Origin: Phreatobacter sp.
GTDB lineage: Bacteria > Pseudomonadota > Alphaproteobacteria > Rhizobiales > Phreatobacteraceae
Direction: 5' to 3'
Assembly (NCBI RefSeq): GCF_027532945.1
Contig: NZ_JAPZTZ010000019.1
Span: 1-41,224, forward strand
Length of the DNA: 41,224 nucleotides
Shown: piece after piece, positions 28,000-38,370 of the stretch
How the letters are laid out: the number at the start of each line of letters is the position of its first letter
Numbering within the stretch: position 1 is the stretch's first letter
The notes under the pieces: model-generated
Database searches by the model: none
Told to the model about the DNA's origin: nothing
The model's input: only the letters and a program-made list of their open reading frames with translations
Program-made: the position numbers and the translations under genes

Positions 28000-28015
28000 T
28001 GTTTCACGTGAAACA
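28000..28015. promoter_or_regulatory. parS: parS site 1 (perfect palindrome)
   Basis: TGTTTCACGTGAAACA matches the bacterial parS consensus at all sixteen positions. It lies in the mnmE-mnmG gap, about 4.6 kb from the candidate origin and 3.5 kb before parB. Chromosomal ParB, with its CTP-dependent clamp, loads at such sites. Confidence 0.93.
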
Positions 28016-28084
28016 GTTGATTCGGACTCGTAACGCTTCACGGCTCCGATTGTCGCGGAGGCGCCGACACGCTATGAGCGCGCC

Positions 28085-29944
28085 ATGACCACTTATGATG
28101 TCATCGTGATCGGCGGCGGCCATGCGGGCTGCGAAGCGGCGGCAGCCGCGGCGCGGCTTGGCGCCCGTACCGCCCTGGTCACGCACCGCTTTGAGACGAT
28201 CGGCGCCATGTCGTGCAATCCCGCCATCGGTGGGCTGGGCAAGGGCCACCTCGTCCGCGAGGTCGATGCGCTGGACGGGCTCATGGGGCGGGTGGCCGAT
28301 GCGGCGGGGATTCAGTTCCGCCTCCTCAACCGCCGCAAGGGGCCGGCCGTCCGTGGCCCGCGCACCCAGGCGGACCGCAAGCTCTATGCCGCGGCCATGC
28401 AGCAGGCGCTGCGGGCCCAGGCAGGCCTCGATATTGTCATCGGCGAGGCGGCATCGCTGGGCATTCAAGATGGCCGCCTCACCTCGGTCACGCTGGCCGA
28501 TGGGCGGGTGTTGACGACGGGAGCAGCGGTGCTGACGACGGGCACGTTCCTTCGCGGAGTCATTCACCTTGGCGAGAGGCAATGGTCGGCGGGGCGGATT
28601 GATGATCCCGCCAGCGTCAGCCTGTCGGAAAGCCTGCTGTCCCATGGCTTTGCGCTCGGCCGCTTGAAGACCGGAACGCCGGCGAGGCTCGATGGCTCGA
28701 CGATCGACTGGGCTTCGATCGAGCGGCAAGAAGCCGATTCGGATCCGGAACCGTTTTCCACGATGACCAAGCGGATCACCAATCCGCAGATCACCTGCGG
28801 CATCACCCGGACCACCGAGAAGACCCACGCCATCGTGCGGGACAATCTCGCCCGCTCGGCCATGTATGGCGGGCGGATCGAGGGGGTCGGGCCACGCTAC
28901 TGCCCGTCGATCGAGGACAAGATTGTCCGTTTCGGTGATCGCGACGGCCACCAGATCTTCCTGGAGCCGGAGGGGCTGGACGATGACACGATCTATCCGA
29001 ATGGCCTTTCCACTTCGCTGCCCGAGGATGTTCAGGAGGCCTTCCTGCGGTCGATCCCCGGTCTCGAGCGGGTGGCGATCCGTCGGCATGGCTATGCCAT
29101 TGACTATGACCATGTCGATCCGCGCGAGCTGTTGCCGAGCCTCGAGACGCGGCGCGTCCAGGGCTTGTTCCTCGCCGGCCAGATCAACGGCACGACGGGT
29201 TATGAAGAGGCGGCGGGGCAGGGGCTTCTCGCCGGCCTCAATGCGGCGTGCCGTGCAGGTGGGGGCGAGGCCGTCACGATCGGTCGGCACGAAGGCTATA
29301 TCGGCGTCATGGTCGATGACCTCACGACGCGCGGTGTCACCGAGCCCTATCGGATGTTCACGTCCCGCGCCGAGTTCCGTCTCACGCTCCGGGCCGACAA
29401 TGCCGACCAGCGGTTGACGCCCCTGGGGCTCGAAATCGGCTGCATCGGCACCGAGAGGTCGATTCGCTTCCGTGACAAGCAGCAGGCTCTGGCGGGGCTT
29501 CGCGAGAGGCTGGAGGCGCTGACCCTCACGCCCAATGCGGCCAAGGCCCATGGAATTGCCTTGAACCAGGACGGGATCCGACGGTCGGCCTTCACGCTCC
29601 TGTCGCGACCAGACGTGGCCTGGGCCGATCTCTGCCGCGCCTGGCCCGAGCTGGGATCGGTGCCCGCGACGGTCGCCGAGCAGGTGATGATCGACGCGCA
29701 TTACGCGGTCTATCTCGACCGGCAGGCGGCGGAGATTGAAAGCCATCGCCGCGACGAGGATCTGGCCATCCCGGCTGATCTGGAATTCGATTCGGTTCCG
29801 GGACTATCGAACGAGATCCGGGCCAAGCTGGAGCGGCAGCGGCCCGTGACGCTGGGCCAGGCGTCTCGGATGGATGGGATGACGCCGGCGGCGCTCACGC
29901 TTATCGCGGTCTGGGCCCGTCGCGCCGGGCGGCCAGCGGCATGA
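28085..29944 (+). CDS. mnmG: tRNA uridine-5-carboxymethylaminomethyl(34) synthesis enzyme MnmG
   Basis: MnmG (GidA) is the FAD-dependent partner of MnmE in wobble-uridine modification. The 619-residue protein begins [16 protein letters not shown], the FAD-binding dinucleotide fold at about residues 4-19. It continues with [45 protein letters not shown] and [20 protein letters not shown]. Length and motifs are normal. The ATG at 28085 is used. It overlaps rsmG by four bases, and the run mnmE-mnmG-rsmG-parA-parB is in one direction. Confidence 0.96.
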   Translation: MTTYDVIVIGGGHAGCEAAAAAARLGARTALVTHRFETIGAMSCNPAIGGLGKGHLVREVDALDGLMGRVADAAGIQFRLLNRRKGPAVRGPRTQADRKLYAAAMQQALRAQAGLDIVIGEAASLGIQDGRLTSVTLADGRVLTTGAAVLTTGTFLRGVIHLGERQWSAGRIDDPASVSLSESLLSHGFALGRLKTGTPARLDGSTIDWASIERQEADSDPEPFSTMTKRITNPQITCGITRTTEKTHAIVRDNLARSAMYGGRIEGVGPRYCPSIEDKIVRFGDRDGHQIFLEPEGLDDDTIYPNGLSTSLPEDVQEAFLRSIPGLERVAIRRHGYAIDYDHVDPRELLPSLETRRVQGLFLAGQINGTTGYEEAAGQGLLAGLNAACRAGGGEAVTIGRHEGYIGVMVDDLTTRGVTEPYRMFTSRAEFRLTLRADNADQRLTPLGLEIGCIGTERSIRFRDKQQALAGLRERLEALTLTPNAAKAHGIALNQDGIRRSAFTLLSRPDVAWADLCRAWPELGSVPATVAEQVMIDAHYAVYLDRQAAEIESHRRDEDLAIPADLEFDSVPGLSNEIRAKLERQRPVTLGQASRMDGMTPAALTLIAVWARRAGRPAA

Positions 29945-30588
29945 CCGCGCCCACCAATGCCGATGAGGCGGCGGCCCTGGCGGGCCTGCCTGTTTCACGT
30001 GAAACAGCCGAGCGCCTGACGCTCTATGTCGATCTCCTGCGCCGCTGGAACCCGTCCAAAAACCTCGTGGCGGCCTCCACCCTCGACGCAGTCTGGGGCC
30101 GGCACATTGCCGACAGCCTGCAGATTGTTCGCTGCGCGCCGGACGCCGCCGTCTGGGTCGACCTCGGTTCGGGTGGCGGTCTTCCGGCCCTGGTGGTCGC
30201 GGCCGTGCTGGCCGACCGACCGGGAGCCTTGGTCCATTGCGTCGAGAGCAAGCTCGGCAAGGCCGCCTTCCTGCAGGAGGCGGCGCGCCAGATGCGGGTG
30301 CCGGTGAAGGTCTGGCCGAAGCGGATCGAGGATGTGGTGGGGCGTGAGGTCGCCTCGGCCGATGTCGTCAGCGCCCGCGCGCTTGCGCCACTGGCCGACC
30401 TCCTGTCGCTGGCCAATCCTCTGTTGAAAACTGGCGCTGTCGGGGTCTTTCCCAAGGGCCAAGATGTAGGGGTCGAATTGACCCAGGCCGCTAAATATTG
30501 GAGATTCACTCATCGCTCGGTGCCGAGCGTAACCGACCCACGAGGCACGATCCTTGTGGTCCGGGACGTGGAGACGGCACCGGCCTGA
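29941..30588 (+). CDS. rsmG: 16S rRNA (guanine-527-N7)-methyltransferase RsmG
   Basis: RsmG (GidB) methylates N7 of G527 in 16S rRNA; its loss gives low-level streptomycin resistance in several bacteria. The 215-residue protein has the SAM motif [15 protein letters not shown] near residue 73. [16 protein letters not shown] precedes it and HIADSLQ is typical of the family. The ATG overlaps the mnmG stop (ATGA). A perfect parS site is embedded in codons 17-22 (VSRET region), so the DNA sequence there is doubly constrained. parA starts 10 bases after its stop. Confidence 0.95.
   Translation: MTAPTNADEAAALAGLPVSRETAERLTLYVDLLRRWNPSKNLVAASTLDAVWGRHIADSLQIVRCAPDAAVWVDLGSGGGLPALVVAAVLADRPGALVHCVESKLGKAAFLQEAARQMRVPVKVWPKRIEDVVGREVASADVVSARALAPLADLLSLANPLLKTGAVGVFPKGQDVGVELTQAAKYWRFTHRSVPSVTDPRGTILVVRDVETAPA
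29991..30006. promoter_or_regulatory. parS: parS site 2 (perfect palindrome, inside rsmG)
   Basis: TGTTTCACGTGAAACA again matches parS at every position. It is inside the rsmG coding sequence, where it encodes Val-Ser-Arg-Glu-Thr, 1,991 bases from site 1. Two perfect 16-mers this close together, next to parAB, cannot be chance. Confidence 0.93.
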
Positions 30589-30598
30589 CCCTTTTCCG

Positions 30599-31423
30599 AT
30601 GGATGTGGCCATGTCGCTCCTGCCTCCGAAAGCATCGATGACAGGACCCCGCGTCCTCGCGCTCGCGAACCAGAAGGGTGGCGTCGGCAAGACCACCACG
30701 GCGATCAATCTGGGAACCGCCCTCGCCGCGATCGGCGAGCGCGTGCTCATCCTCGACCTTGACCCGCAGGGCAATGCCTCGACGGGCCTGGGCATCGACC
30801 GCCGCTCCCGTCAGAAGTCCACCTACGGCGTGCTGGTCGGTGATTATTCCCTTTCCGAAACGATCCAGGAGACGGCGGTGCCGCGCCTGTGCATCGCGCC
30901 TTCGACCATGGATCTGTCCGGCGTCGAGCTGGAGATCGCTGGCGAGCGGGATCGCGCCCATCGCCTCCGCCGTGCCGTCCAGAGCCTCGGCTCCGATTTC
31001 AGCTATGTGCTGATCGATTGCCCGCCATCGCTCAACCTGCTGACGATCAACGCCATGTCGGCGGCGGATGCCATTCTGGTGCCGCTTCAGTGCGAGTTCT
31101 TCGCGCTTGAAGGCCTGTCTCAGCTCATCAAGACGGTCGAGCAGGTCAAGGCGACGCTGAACCCCACCCTGACGATCCACGGCATCGTGCTCACCATGTA
31201 TGATGCACGTAACAATCTTTCGGCCCAGGTCGTGGACGACGTGCGCCAGTTCATGGGCGACAAGGTCTATCAGACCATCATCCCGCGGAACGTGCGGGTG
31301 TCGGAAGCGCCGGGCTACGGCAAGCCCGTGCTGCTCTACGACCTCAAATGCGTCGGCAGCCAGGCCTATCTGCGCCTGGCATCCGAGATCATCCAGCGCG
31401 AGCGCGTGCTGCGGGCGGCCTGA
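30599..31423 (+). CDS. parA: Chromosome partitioning ATPase ParA
   Basis: ParA is the Walker-type ATPase that moves ParB-parS complexes and so segregates the origin. The 274-residue protein has the deviant Walker A KGGVGKTTT (residues 26-34), LDLDPQGNASTGLG, Walker B YVLIDCPPSLNLLTINA, and IPRNVRVSEAPGYGKPVLLYD. The start is uncertain: ATG 30599, ATG 30611 and ATG 30638 are in frame and none has a strong ribosome-binding site. ATG 30599 is chosen because other alphaproteobacterial ParA proteins have a comparable N-terminal extension. parB follows. Confidence 0.94.
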   Translation: MDVAMSLLPPKASMTGPRVLALANQKGGVGKTTTAINLGTALAAIGERVLILDLDPQGNASTGLGIDRRSRQKSTYGVLVGDYSLSETIQETAVPRLCIAPSTMDLSGVELEIAGERDRAHRLRRAVQSLGSDFSYVLIDCPPSLNLLTINAMSAADAILVPLQCEFFALEGLSQLIKTVEQVKATLNPTLTIHGIVLTMYDARNNLSAQVVDDVRQFMGDKVYQTIIPRNVRVSEAPGYGKPVLLYDLKCVGSQAYLRLASEIIQRERVLRAA

Positions 31424-31497
31424 CCATGGATTCGATTCGCCCGCGTTCTGATTTGCCTGCCGACGTTGTCACGCTGGCGTCCCGAAGGAGACAAGAT

Positions 31498-32373
31498 ATG
31501 GTGGAGGATGCGAACCGGTCGCGGCTGGGCCGCGGGCTCGCGGCGCTGATCGGCGATGTCGGCGAGGAGACCGCCGCCGTCGATCGTGTGCGCACGACGC
31601 GCAAGGTTCCCATTGCCTTCATCCGGGCCAATCCCCGCAACCCGCGCCGTGTCTTCCGGGACGAGGACCTGCAGGAGCTGGCGGATTCGATCCGCGAGCG
31701 CGGCATCATCCAGCCGATCGTGGTGCGGGCCGTGGCCGGCGCTGTTGACGCCTATGAGATTGTCGCCGGCGAGCGGCGCTGGCGCGCGGCGCAGCGGGCC
31801 GAGCTGCACGAGGTGCCGATCCATCTGGTCGAGGTCGGTGACCGCGAGGCTCTCGAGCTCGCCGTCATAGAGAATGTCCAGCGCGCCGACCTCAACCCGC
31901 TGGAAGAGGCGATGGGCTATAACGAGCTCATCGAGCAGTTCGGCTACAGCCAAACCGACCTCGCGAAGATCATCGGCAAGAGCCGCAGCCATGTGGCCAA
32001 TACGCTGCGTCTGATGAAGCTGCCCGACAATGTCCAGGGCATGCTGCGCGACGGCAAGCTCACGGCGGGCCATGCGCGCGCGCTCCTCTCGGTCGAGGAT
32101 CCCGCGAAGCTCGCCTCGCAGATCGTCGACGAAGGCCTCAACGTTCGCCAGGTCGAGGCGCTGACCCAGGAGCAGTCCGAGCGCGCCGGCAAGCCGGTCA
32201 AGCAGCGCGAGCGTCTGGAGAAGGATGCCGATACGCGGGCGCTGGAGAAGACCCTGTCCGATGCGCTCGGCATGACCGTGACGATCGATCACCGAGGGGC
32301 TGGCGGCGAGTTGCGCATCCGCTATCGCTCGCTGGAGCAGCTCGAGGACGTCTGTCGTCGCCTGCAGGGTTGA
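31498..32373 (+). CDS. parB: Chromosome partitioning protein ParB (parS-binding CTPase)
   Basis: ParB binds parS, hydrolyses CTP and spreads as a sliding clamp for chromosome segregation. The 291-residue protein starts MVEDANRSRLGRGLAALIG, the typical ParA-stimulating N-terminus. It has the CTP-binding GERRWRA (residues 91-97) and ENVQR motif (125-129), then the DNA-binding helix-turn-helix GYSQTDLAKIIGKSRSHV (149-166). The C-terminal dimerisation segment ends LEDVCRRLQG. The start at 31498 is chosen because AAGGAG lies seven bases before it; ATG 31426 would add 24 residues with no ribosome-binding site. It converges on holA with a six-base gap. Confidence 0.94.
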   Translation: MVEDANRSRLGRGLAALIGDVGEETAAVDRVRTTRKVPIAFIRANPRNPRRVFRDEDLQELADSIRERGIIQPIVVRAVAGAVDAYEIVAGERRWRAAQRAELHEVPIHLVEVGDREALELAVIENVQRADLNPLEEAMGYNELIEQFGYSQTDLAKIIGKSRSHVANTLRLMKLPDNVQGMLRDGKLTAGHARALLSVEDPAKLASQIVDEGLNVRQVEALTQEQSERAGKPVKQRERLEKDADTRALEKTLSDALGMTVTIDHRGAGGELRIRYRSLEQLEDVCRRLQG

Positions 32374-32379
32374 CGAGGC

Positions 32380-33414
32380 TCAGCCGCGGGCGCCCTGGCG
32401 GGCGTTCGAGGCGATGCTGATCAGCAGTCGGCCGACCAGGGTTGGGGCGATTGCCGCCTTGGCGCGCGTCTCGTAGCCGGCTTCTGCGAGCCGCTGGATG
32501 ATGCGGGAGAGCTTTCCGCTCGTCCATAGCCCGAGCTGGCGTTCCACGGCGGGCTTGCGACGGAAGAAGAGGGGCGGCTCGAAGCGTTCCACGGCGGTGC
32601 GGATCGGCGTTCCGCTCTCGACGATCAGCCGCACCTTGTGCATCGCTAACGCATGGCGGCTCGCGGCCGCAACGATTTGCGGAATGGCGATTCCGGCGGC
32701 CTCGGCGCGCAGCAACAGCCTGTCCACCTCGTCGGGCGCGCCGCCAAAGGCTGCGTCGATGATCTCGTCCACGCCCATGGCCAGACTTTCCCCGGCCACG
32801 GCGATGATATCGGCGGCCCGGATCGTGCCGGTACCGTGGGCATAGAGGCAGATTTTGCGGATTTCGGCGCGCGAGGCGGCGCGATCGCCGCCAAGATACT
32901 GGACCAGAAGAGCGAGAGCCTGCGGCTCGATCTGCAGCCCGGCCAGTTTTGCCTCGTCCACGGCGAGACGCTTGAGATCCGCCTCGCCGTCGGCATAGCA
33001 GGCAATGACGGCTGCGTTGCCGGACCGCTCGGCCTCGGACCTCAAGGCGACGCTCTTCTTGAGATCGCCGGCCTCGATCAGGATGGTCGCGCCCTCCGGT
33101 GGGTTCGCCAGCAGGGGGGTGACGGCCGCCGCGATCGGTTTTTCGCCCGCTTTCACCCAGATGAGGCGGCGACCACCGAACATCGGCATGGTGCCGGCCT
33201 CATCGGCGAGCCTCGCCGGGTCGGAAGCGAGCACGTCGCCATCGATGCGGGTGACGGAAAAGGGATCGTCGAGGTCCGGGGCGATGCGGGTGGCAATCGC
33301 GCGGGCGCGCTCGGATACCAGGCCCATATCCGGGCCATAGACGAGGATGACCGGCCGGCGCGGGTCCGGCTCGGCGACGAAACGCTCGATTTCCGCGCCC
33401 TTGAGGACGGTCAC
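32380..33414 (-). CDS. holA: DNA polymerase III delta subunit
   Basis: HolA (delta) opens the sliding clamp as part of the clamp loader. The 344-residue protein shows ILVYGPDMGLVSERARAIA near residue 25, VTRIDGDVL, FGGRRLIWVKAG, YLGGDRAASRAEIRKICLYA near residue 190, and the C-terminal RRKPAVERQLGLWTSGKLSRI region. The start is GTG 33414, four bases after the lptE stop and behind AGGTGAG. The longer frame upstream is a shadow of lptE. leuS-lptE-holA forms a leftward operon, the usual arrangement in this group. Confidence 0.93.
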   Translation of the reverse strand: MTVLKGAEIERFVAEPDPRRPVILVYGPDMGLVSERARAIATRIAPDLDDPFSVTRIDGDVLASDPARLADEAGTMPMFGGRRLIWVKAGEKPIAAAVTPLLANPPEGATILIEAGDLKKSVALRSEAERSGNAAVIACYADGEADLKRLAVDEAKLAGLQIEPQALALLVQYLGGDRAASRAEIRKICLYAHGTGTIRAADIIAVAGESLAMGVDEIIDAAFGGAPDEVDRLLLRAEAAGIAIPQIVAAASRHALAMHKVRLIVESGTPIRTAVERFEPPLFFRRKPAVERQLGLWTSGKLSRIIQRLAEAGYETRAKAAIAPTLVGRLLISIASNARQGARG

Positions 33415-33418
33415 AGGC

Positions 33419-33961
33419 TCACCTCGGGCGGGTGGCGTACCAGCCGGCAACCTGGGTGACGATGTTCTCGGCGAGGGCCTTGGTGGCCCGCTCCTGCGCC
33501 TCGATAACGGCGCGGTCGGAGGCGAGGCGCTGCGCCGTGCGGTCGAAGGAGGCACTGGCGAAGGCGGATCCGCGGTGGATCGGCTGGGGATTGCCGATGG
33601 GCGTGATCGTGTAGTCGCCGACAATGGTGACCGACTGGGCTGAGGGGCGGCCCGCCGCGGTGTTGAGCACGATCGGTACGGTGTCGATACGCATGGTGAC
33701 GCGCAGGACGTGGGTCGGATTGGCAGCGCGACCGCCGCCGCCCTGGGTCAGATAGATGAGCTCATTGCGCAGGACCACCCCGTTGCGGCCAGGAATCTCG
33801 GGGATGTCGAGGTCGCGCAGGCCCGCCTGGGCATTGCGCCCGCCTGACACGACGGTCGGATCGCCATAGAGCGGGGTCAGGCAGCCGGCGAGGCCTGCCG
33901 CGGCGGCGCAGAGCGTCGCGACGCGGAGGAGGCGCAGCAGGGAGGTCTCAGCCCACGACAT
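33419..33961 (-). CDS. lptE: LPS-assembly lipoprotein LptE
   Basis: LptE is the outer-membrane lipoprotein that plugs the LptD channel for lipopolysaccharide export. The 180-residue product has a lipoprotein signal with lipobox LAGC (Cys27). CLTPLYGD follows, typical of the alphaproteobacterial family, then a single small domain with [11 protein letters not shown] and the C-terminal [17 protein letters not shown]. It overlaps the leuS end by 14 bases and is four bases from holA, so all three are likely co-transcribed. Confidence 0.88.
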   Translation of the reverse strand: MSWAETSLLRLLRVATLCAAAAGLAGCLTPLYGDPTVVSGGRNAQAGLRDLDIPEIPGRNGVVLRNELIYLTQGGGGRAANPTHVLRVTMRIDTVPIVLNTAAGRPSAQSVTIVGDYTITPIGNPQPIHRGSAFASASFDRTAQRLASDRAVIEAQERATKALAENIVTQVAGWYATRPR

Positions 33962-36569
33962 TCACGATCCTCTGCGGAACCACGATGATCTTCTTCACGG
34001 GCCGGCCTTCGAGAGCCTTCTGGACGGCGTCGAGGGCGAGGGCAGCGGTCTCAATATCCTTTTGGGCCGCCTCACGCGGGATCGTCAAGTCCGCCCGCTT
34101 CTTGCCGTTCACCTGCACGGGGAGGGTGATCGTGTCCTCCACCAGGATGGCGGTGTCCACGGTCGGCCAGGCCTCTTCGGCGGCGAGACCGGAATGGCCA
34201 AGGGCCGCCCAGCATTCCTCGGCGAGATGCGGCATCATCGGCGCGACGACGCGCACCAGGATGCTGCCTGCCTCGGCCAGCGCCGAGGCCATGTCCGCTG
34301 CAGCCGTCTGGCCGCGCAGCCCGTCCAGGGCCCGAGCTAGGGCATTGGCGAGCGTGTAGATATGCGCGACGCAGCGGTTGAAGGCGAGGCGCTCGACATC
34401 CGCCTCGATCGCCGCGAGGGCCTGGTGGGCGGCCCGGCGGATGGCGGTCGCCTCCTCGCCGAAGGCCGCCGGCGTGGCCACAGAGGCCTTGTGGGAGGCG
34501 ATGTCGCCGACGATGCGCCAGAGGCGCTGAACGAAGCGGCTAGCGCCCTCGACGCCGGCCTCGGTCCAGATCACGTCGCGCTCGGGCGGCGAGTCGGAGA
34601 GCATGAACCAGCGGGCGGTGTCGGCGCCGTAGGTGTCGATGATGTCGTCGGGGTCGACGACGTTCTTCTTCGACTTCGACATCTTCTCGATGGAGCCGAT
34701 CTCGACGGGCTGGTTCGAGCCAGTGAGCACGGCGCGACGCTGGTCGCCCTCGCCTGAAATCGTCACCTCGGCCGGCGTGACATAGGTGCCGTCCGGGCCG
34801 CGATAGGTCTCGTGGACCACCATGCCCTGGGTGAACAGGCCACGGAACGGCTCGTCGAGGCCGGCATGGCCGGTGGCCTTCATGGCGCGGGTGAAGAAGC
34901 GCGAATAGAGCAGGTGCAGGATCGCGTGCTCGATACCGCCGATATATTGGTCCACCGGCAGCCAGGCATTGACCACGGCCGGATCGGTGGGGGTGTCGGT
35001 GCGCCAGGGATCGGTGAAGCGGGCGAAGTACCAGGACGAATCGACGAAGGTGTCCATCGTGTCCGTCTCGCGCCGGGCCGGCTTGCCGCAGGACGGGCAG
35101 GCGACGTGCTTCCAGGTCGGATGCCGGTCCAGCGGATTGCCGGGCTTGGAGAAGTCGGCATCATCCGGCAGGCGCACGGGGAGCTGCGAATCCGGCACCG
35201 GCACGGCACCGCAATCATCGCAATGGATGACGGGGATCGGGCAGCCCCAGTAGCGCTGGCGGGAGATGAGCCAGTCGCGCAGGCGGAAATTGACCTTCCG
35301 GGTGGCGACGGCGGTATTGCCGAGCGTCGTCTTTTCCAGGCGCGAGGCGACTTCCGCGAAAGCCGCGTCGGTGGTCAGGCCATCGAGGAAGCGCGAATTG
35401 ATCATCATGCCATCGCCGTCATAGGCGGTGTCGGTGACAGCGAAATCATCGCCCGCATCGGCCGGTTTCACCACGGTCTGGAAAGTCAGGCCATATTTGT
35501 TGGCGAATTCGATGTCGCGCTGGTCGCCCGAGGGGCAGCCGAAGATGGCGCCGGTGCCGTAATCCATCAGGATGAAGTTGGCGACATAGACCGGCACCTC
35601 CCACGACGGGTCGAAGGGGTGGATCGCCTTGATGCCGGTGTCGAAGCCGAGCTTTTCCGCCGTCTCCAGCGTTGCGACCGAGGTGCCCATGCGGCGGCAT
35701 TCCTCGGAGAAGGCGGCAAGCTCCGGATTGGTCTCGGCCGCGGCTCGGGCCAGCGGATGGTCGGGGGCGATGGCCATGAAGGCGGCGCCGAACAGGGTGT
35801 CGGGGCGCGTCGTGTAGATCTCGAGCTCGGAATGGCCGGCCGGCGCGGTGCCGGACTTGAGCGCCCAGCGGACCATCAGGCCCTCGGAGCGGCCGATCCA
35901 GTTCTTCTGCATCAGCCGGACCTTGTCCGGCCAGCGGTCGAGGCCGTCGAGGGCGGTCAGCAGCTCGTCGGAGAAGTTGGTGATCTTCAGGAACCACTGG
36001 GTGAGATCGCGCTGCTCGACGAGCGCGCCCGAGCGCCAGCCGCGGCCGTCGATCACCTGCTCATTGGCGAGTACGGTCTGGTCGACCGGATCCCAGTTCA
36101 CCTTGGCCGAGCGTCGCTCGACCAGGCCCGCCCGCATGAAATCGGTGAAGAGCTTCTGCTGGTGGGCATAGTAGGAGGGGTCGCAGGTGGCGAGCTCGCG
36201 CGACCAGTCGAGCGACAGGCCCATGCTCTTCAGCTGCGCCTTCATGGTGGCGATATTGGCGTAGGTCCATTCCTTCGGGTGGACCTTGGAGGCCATGGCG
36301 GCGTTCTCGGCCGGCAGGCCGAAGGCGTCCCAGCCCATGGGGTGGAGCACGTTGAAGCCGCGGGCGCGCTTGTAGCGGGCCACCACATCGCCCATCGTGT
36401 AGTTGCGCACGTGGCCCATATGGATGCGCCCCGACGGATAGGGGAACATCTCCAGGACGTAGTATTTCGGCCGCGGATCGTCGTTCCTCGTCTCGAAGAT
36501 CTTCGTCTCGTCCCAGACCGCGCGCCACTTGGGCTCGGCGGTGCGCGGGTTGTAGCGTTCGGTCGACAT
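33948..36569 (-). CDS. leuS: Leucyl-tRNA synthetase
   Basis: LeuS charges tRNA-Leu. The 873-residue class I synthetase has the HIGH-type motif HMGH (residues 50-53) in [17 protein letters not shown] and the editing domain with [20 protein letters not shown] cysteine-rich zinc-knuckle-like insert follows (HCDDCGAVP, then [20 protein letters not shown]). KMSKSKKN is at residues 629-636, and the anticodon and C-terminal domains come after. ATG 36569 is preferred; a GTG at 36581 would add four residues. It is divergent from the YggS gene. Confidence 0.97.
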   Translation of the reverse strand: MSTERYNPRTAEPKWRAVWDETKIFETRNDDPRPKYYVLEMFPYPSGRIHMGHVRNYTMGDVVARYKRARGFNVLHPMGWDAFGLPAENAAMASKVHPKEWTYANIATMKAQLKSMGLSLDWSRELATCDPSYYAHQQKLFTDFMRAGLVERRSAKVNWDPVDQTVLANEQVIDGRGWRSGALVEQRDLTQWFLKITNFSDELLTALDGLDRWPDKVRLMQKNWIGRSEGLMVRWALKSGTAPAGHSELEIYTTRPDTLFGAAFMAIAPDHPLARAAAETNPELAAFSEECRRMGTSVATLETAEKLGFDTGIKAIHPFDPSWEVPVYVANFILMDYGTGAIFGCPSGDQRDIEFANKYGLTFQTVVKPADAGDDFAVTDTAYDGDGMMINSRFLDGLTTDAAFAEVASRLEKTTLGNTAVATRKVNFRLRDWLISRQRYWGCPIPVIHCDDCGAVPVPDSQLPVRLPDDADFSKPGNPLDRHPTWKHVACPSCGKPARRETDTMDTFVDSSWYFARFTDPWRTDTPTDPAVVNAWLPVDQYIGGIEHAILHLLYSRFFTRAMKATGHAGLDEPFRGLFTQGMVVHETYRGPDGTYVTPAEVTISGEGDQRRAVLTGSNQPVEIGSIEKMSKSKKNVVDPDDIIDTYGADTARWFMLSDSPPERDVIWTEAGVEGASRFVQRLWRIVGDIASHKASVATPAAFGEEATAIRRAAHQALAAIEADVERLAFNRCVAHIYTLANALARALDGLRGQTAAADMASALAEAGSILVRVVAPMMPHLAEECWAALGHSGLAAEEAWPTVDTAILVEDTITLPVQVNGKKRADLTIPREAAQKDIETAALALDAVQKALEGRPVKKIIVVPQRIVNVVG

Positions 36570-36719
36570 GATGGGCGGCACGTCCGGAAATCAGGGCAAA
36601 AGCGAGCGCGGACAACACACGAAAGGGGTCGGCGGGTCAAGGATTGGGCTGCGGTGCTGGCTCGCGGCTGGTAGCCGTGCTAGCGGGAGCCGCCGTTGAG
36701 CCTGCCCGTGAGAGATGCC

Positions 36720-37397
36720 ATGTCCGACGCCGTCAGCCGCCTCGCCGAGGTCCGCGCCGCCATCGCCGCCGCGACGGCGGAGGCGAAACGCCCGGCCGGT
36801 GCGGTGACGCTGGTCGCGGTGTCGAAGACCTTCCCCATCGAGGCGATCGAGCCGGTGCTCGCCGCCGGACAGCGCGTCTTCGGCGAGAACTACGTGCAGG
36901 ACGCCAAGGGCAAGTGGCCTGAGCTGCGGCAGCGCTATCCGGACGCGCAGGTCCACATGATCGGGCCGCTTCAGTCCAACAAGGCGAAGGAGGCCGTCGC
37001 CCTCTTCGATGTGATCGAGACGCTCGACCGTCCGTCGCTGGCAAAGGAACTCGCCAAGGAGGTCGCCAAGGCGAAAGCCGCCGGTGCACGGGTGCCGCGC
37101 TTCCTTGTCCAGGTGAATACCGGCGCCGAGCCGCAGAAGGGTGGCGTGCTCCCCGAGGAGGCCGATGCCTTCATCCGCTCCTGCCGCGAGGAGCATGGCC
37201 TCGCCGTCGAGGGTCTCATGTGCATCCCGCCCGCCGACGAGCCGCCGGCGCCGCATTTCGCCCTGCTGACGACGATGGCGCGCCGCAACGGCCTTGCCAT
37301 CGTCTCCATGGGCATGAGCGCCGACTATCCCGTCGCGATCGCCATGGGCGCGACCCATGTGCGGGTCGGCAGCGCCATCTTCGGCGCGCGCGGCTGA
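36720..37397 (+). CDS. YggS-family pyridoxal phosphate-binding protein
   Basis: The 225-residue protein is a single-domain alanine-racemase-like PLP carrier of the YggS/PLPBP family, involved in vitamin B6 homeostasis. The PLP lysine is Lys36 in LVAVSKTFP. FGENYVQDAKGKW, HMIGPLQSNKAKEAV, LVQVNTGAEPQKGGV, SMGMSADYPVAIAMGATHVRVG and the terminal GSAIFGAR complete the family pattern. The ATG at 36720 is used; an in-frame TTG at 36696 would add eight residues. No operon partner is evident. Confidence 0.93.
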   Translation: MSDAVSRLAEVRAAIAAATAEAKRPAGAVTLVAVSKTFPIEAIEPVLAAGQRVFGENYVQDAKGKWPELRQRYPDAQVHMIGPLQSNKAKEAVALFDVIETLDRPSLAKELAKEVAKAKAAGARVPRFLVQVNTGAEPQKGGVLPEEADAFIRSCREEHGLAVEGLMCIPPADEPPAPHFALLTTMARRNGLAIVSMGMSADYPVAIAMGATHVRVGSAIFGARG

Positions 37398-37470
37398 CGT
37401 CCCACCTCGACTGAGAAGTCCTGCCGGCGCATGGCGGGGTCCCGCGGCGATGGCTGGCTCTCGGCGCGTA

Positions 37471-37500
37471 TTGAGGAACAATACAGGCGTTCCGAAAATT
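37471..37500 (+). promoter_or_regulatory. Possible promoter and operator of the IclR-family gene
   Basis: TTGAGG (37471) and AAAATT (37495), 18 bases apart, could be -35 and -10 elements in a locally AT-rich stretch. An inverted repeat, GGAAC-N9-GTTCC (37475-37493), overlaps them and could be an autoregulatory operator. This composition argues against the coding frame starting upstream. All roles are inferred. Confidence 0.3.
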
Positions 37501-37503
37501 GCA

Positions 37504-38334
37504 GTGAGCCTTCCCGTGACCCTCCAGCAGCCGGCCTTCGAGCGGCGTTACCAGGCCCCAGAGCGTGAGCCCATCATCGAGGTCGACGAGCGGCTTTTCC
37601 TGAAATCGGCAGCGCGGTCCTTCTATGTGCTGGAGGCCTTTGCCCGCAGTCCGCGCCCGCTCTCCCTCGCGGAAGTGGCGAAATCCGCGAAGATCTCGAA
37701 GAGCGCGGCGCAGCGCGTCGTCCAGACCCTGCTGGTGCTCGGCTATCTCGAACGGTCGGCGACAGGCACCGGCGTCGTGCCGGGCCGGCGCATCCTCGAC
37801 CGCTCCTTCGACTATCTGAGGTCCAATCCGCTCATCGAGCGGGCCTCGCCCATCGTTACCGAGCTGCGCAAGATCACCGGTGAGCGCGTCGACTTCAGCC
37901 TCTTCGATGACGTGACGATCCTTTATGCCCTGCGGCTCCAGAGCAAGCGCGAGACCTTCTACGCGACCCTTGCCGGGCGGCGCATGCCGACCTTCGCCAC
38001 GGCGGGTGGACGGGCCATGCTGGCCTGCCTCGATGAGCGTCATGCCGACGAGATCCTGCGACGCTCGCGCCTCGTGCCGCTGACGCCCCGCACCCTGGTC
38101 GATCCCGAGCAGATCCGCGCCCGCGTCGCCGAGGCGCGGCGCGATGGTTATGCCTGCGTCCAGGAGGAGAGCCTCATGGGCGAGATCGTCGTGGCGGCCG
38201 CGGTGGTGAAGGAGCGCTCCATGCCGGTCGGCGCCATCCATGTCGCCGGCTCCCTTGCCGACTGGTCGCCGGACGACTTCCGCAAGCGCTTCGCCCCGCT
38301 CGCCATCGAAGCGGCACGGGCGCTGTCGGGCTGA
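37504..38334 (+). CDS. IclR-family transcriptional regulator
   Basis: The 276-residue protein has the IclR N-terminal winged helix (ARSFYVLEAFARSPRPLSLA, AEVAKSAKISKSAAQRVV, LGYLERS). The C-terminal effector-binding domain follows (ATAGGRAMLACLDE, RRDGYACVQEESLMGEIVVAA, GAIHVAGSLADWS). Regulators of this family often control aromatic-acid or glyoxylate catabolism; PobR of Acinetobacter, the pobA activator, is one. The start is uncertain: GTG 37504 is used because codons before it look like promoter DNA, while ATG 37450 is an alternative. Its target may be the reductase just downstream or pobA 1.5 kb away. Confidence 0.82.
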   Translation: MSLPVTLQQPAFERRYQAPEREPIIEVDERLFLKSAARSFYVLEAFARSPRPLSLAEVAKSAKISKSAAQRVVQTLLVLGYLERSATGTGVVPGRRILDRSFDYLRSNPLIERASPIVTELRKITGERVDFSLFDDVTILYALRLQSKRETFYATLAGRRMPTFATAGGRAMLACLDERHADEILRRSRLVPLTPRTLVDPEQIRARVAEARRDGYACVQEESLMGEIVVAAAVVKERSMPVGAIHVAGSLADWSPDDFRKRFAPLAIEAARALSG

Positions 38335-38370
38335 TGCTCGCGGCATCGTGATACCCGGGCCCTGCACCCC

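Noticed and set aside
28004-29746. A 580-codon reverse frame antisense to mnmG
   Set aside because: mnmG on the other strand is unmistakable. The antisense product is an Arg/Asp/Leu-rich low-complexity string with no motif, as expected from GC-rich codon phase.
31426-31497. An earlier ParB start at ATG 31426
   Set aside because: No ribosome-binding site precedes it, while AAGGAG sits at ideal spacing before ATG 31498 and the protein from there has the usual ParB N-terminus.
34812-36674. A 620-codon forward frame antisense to leuS
   Set aside because: leuS has all synthetase motifs; the forward frame is a codon-phase shadow.
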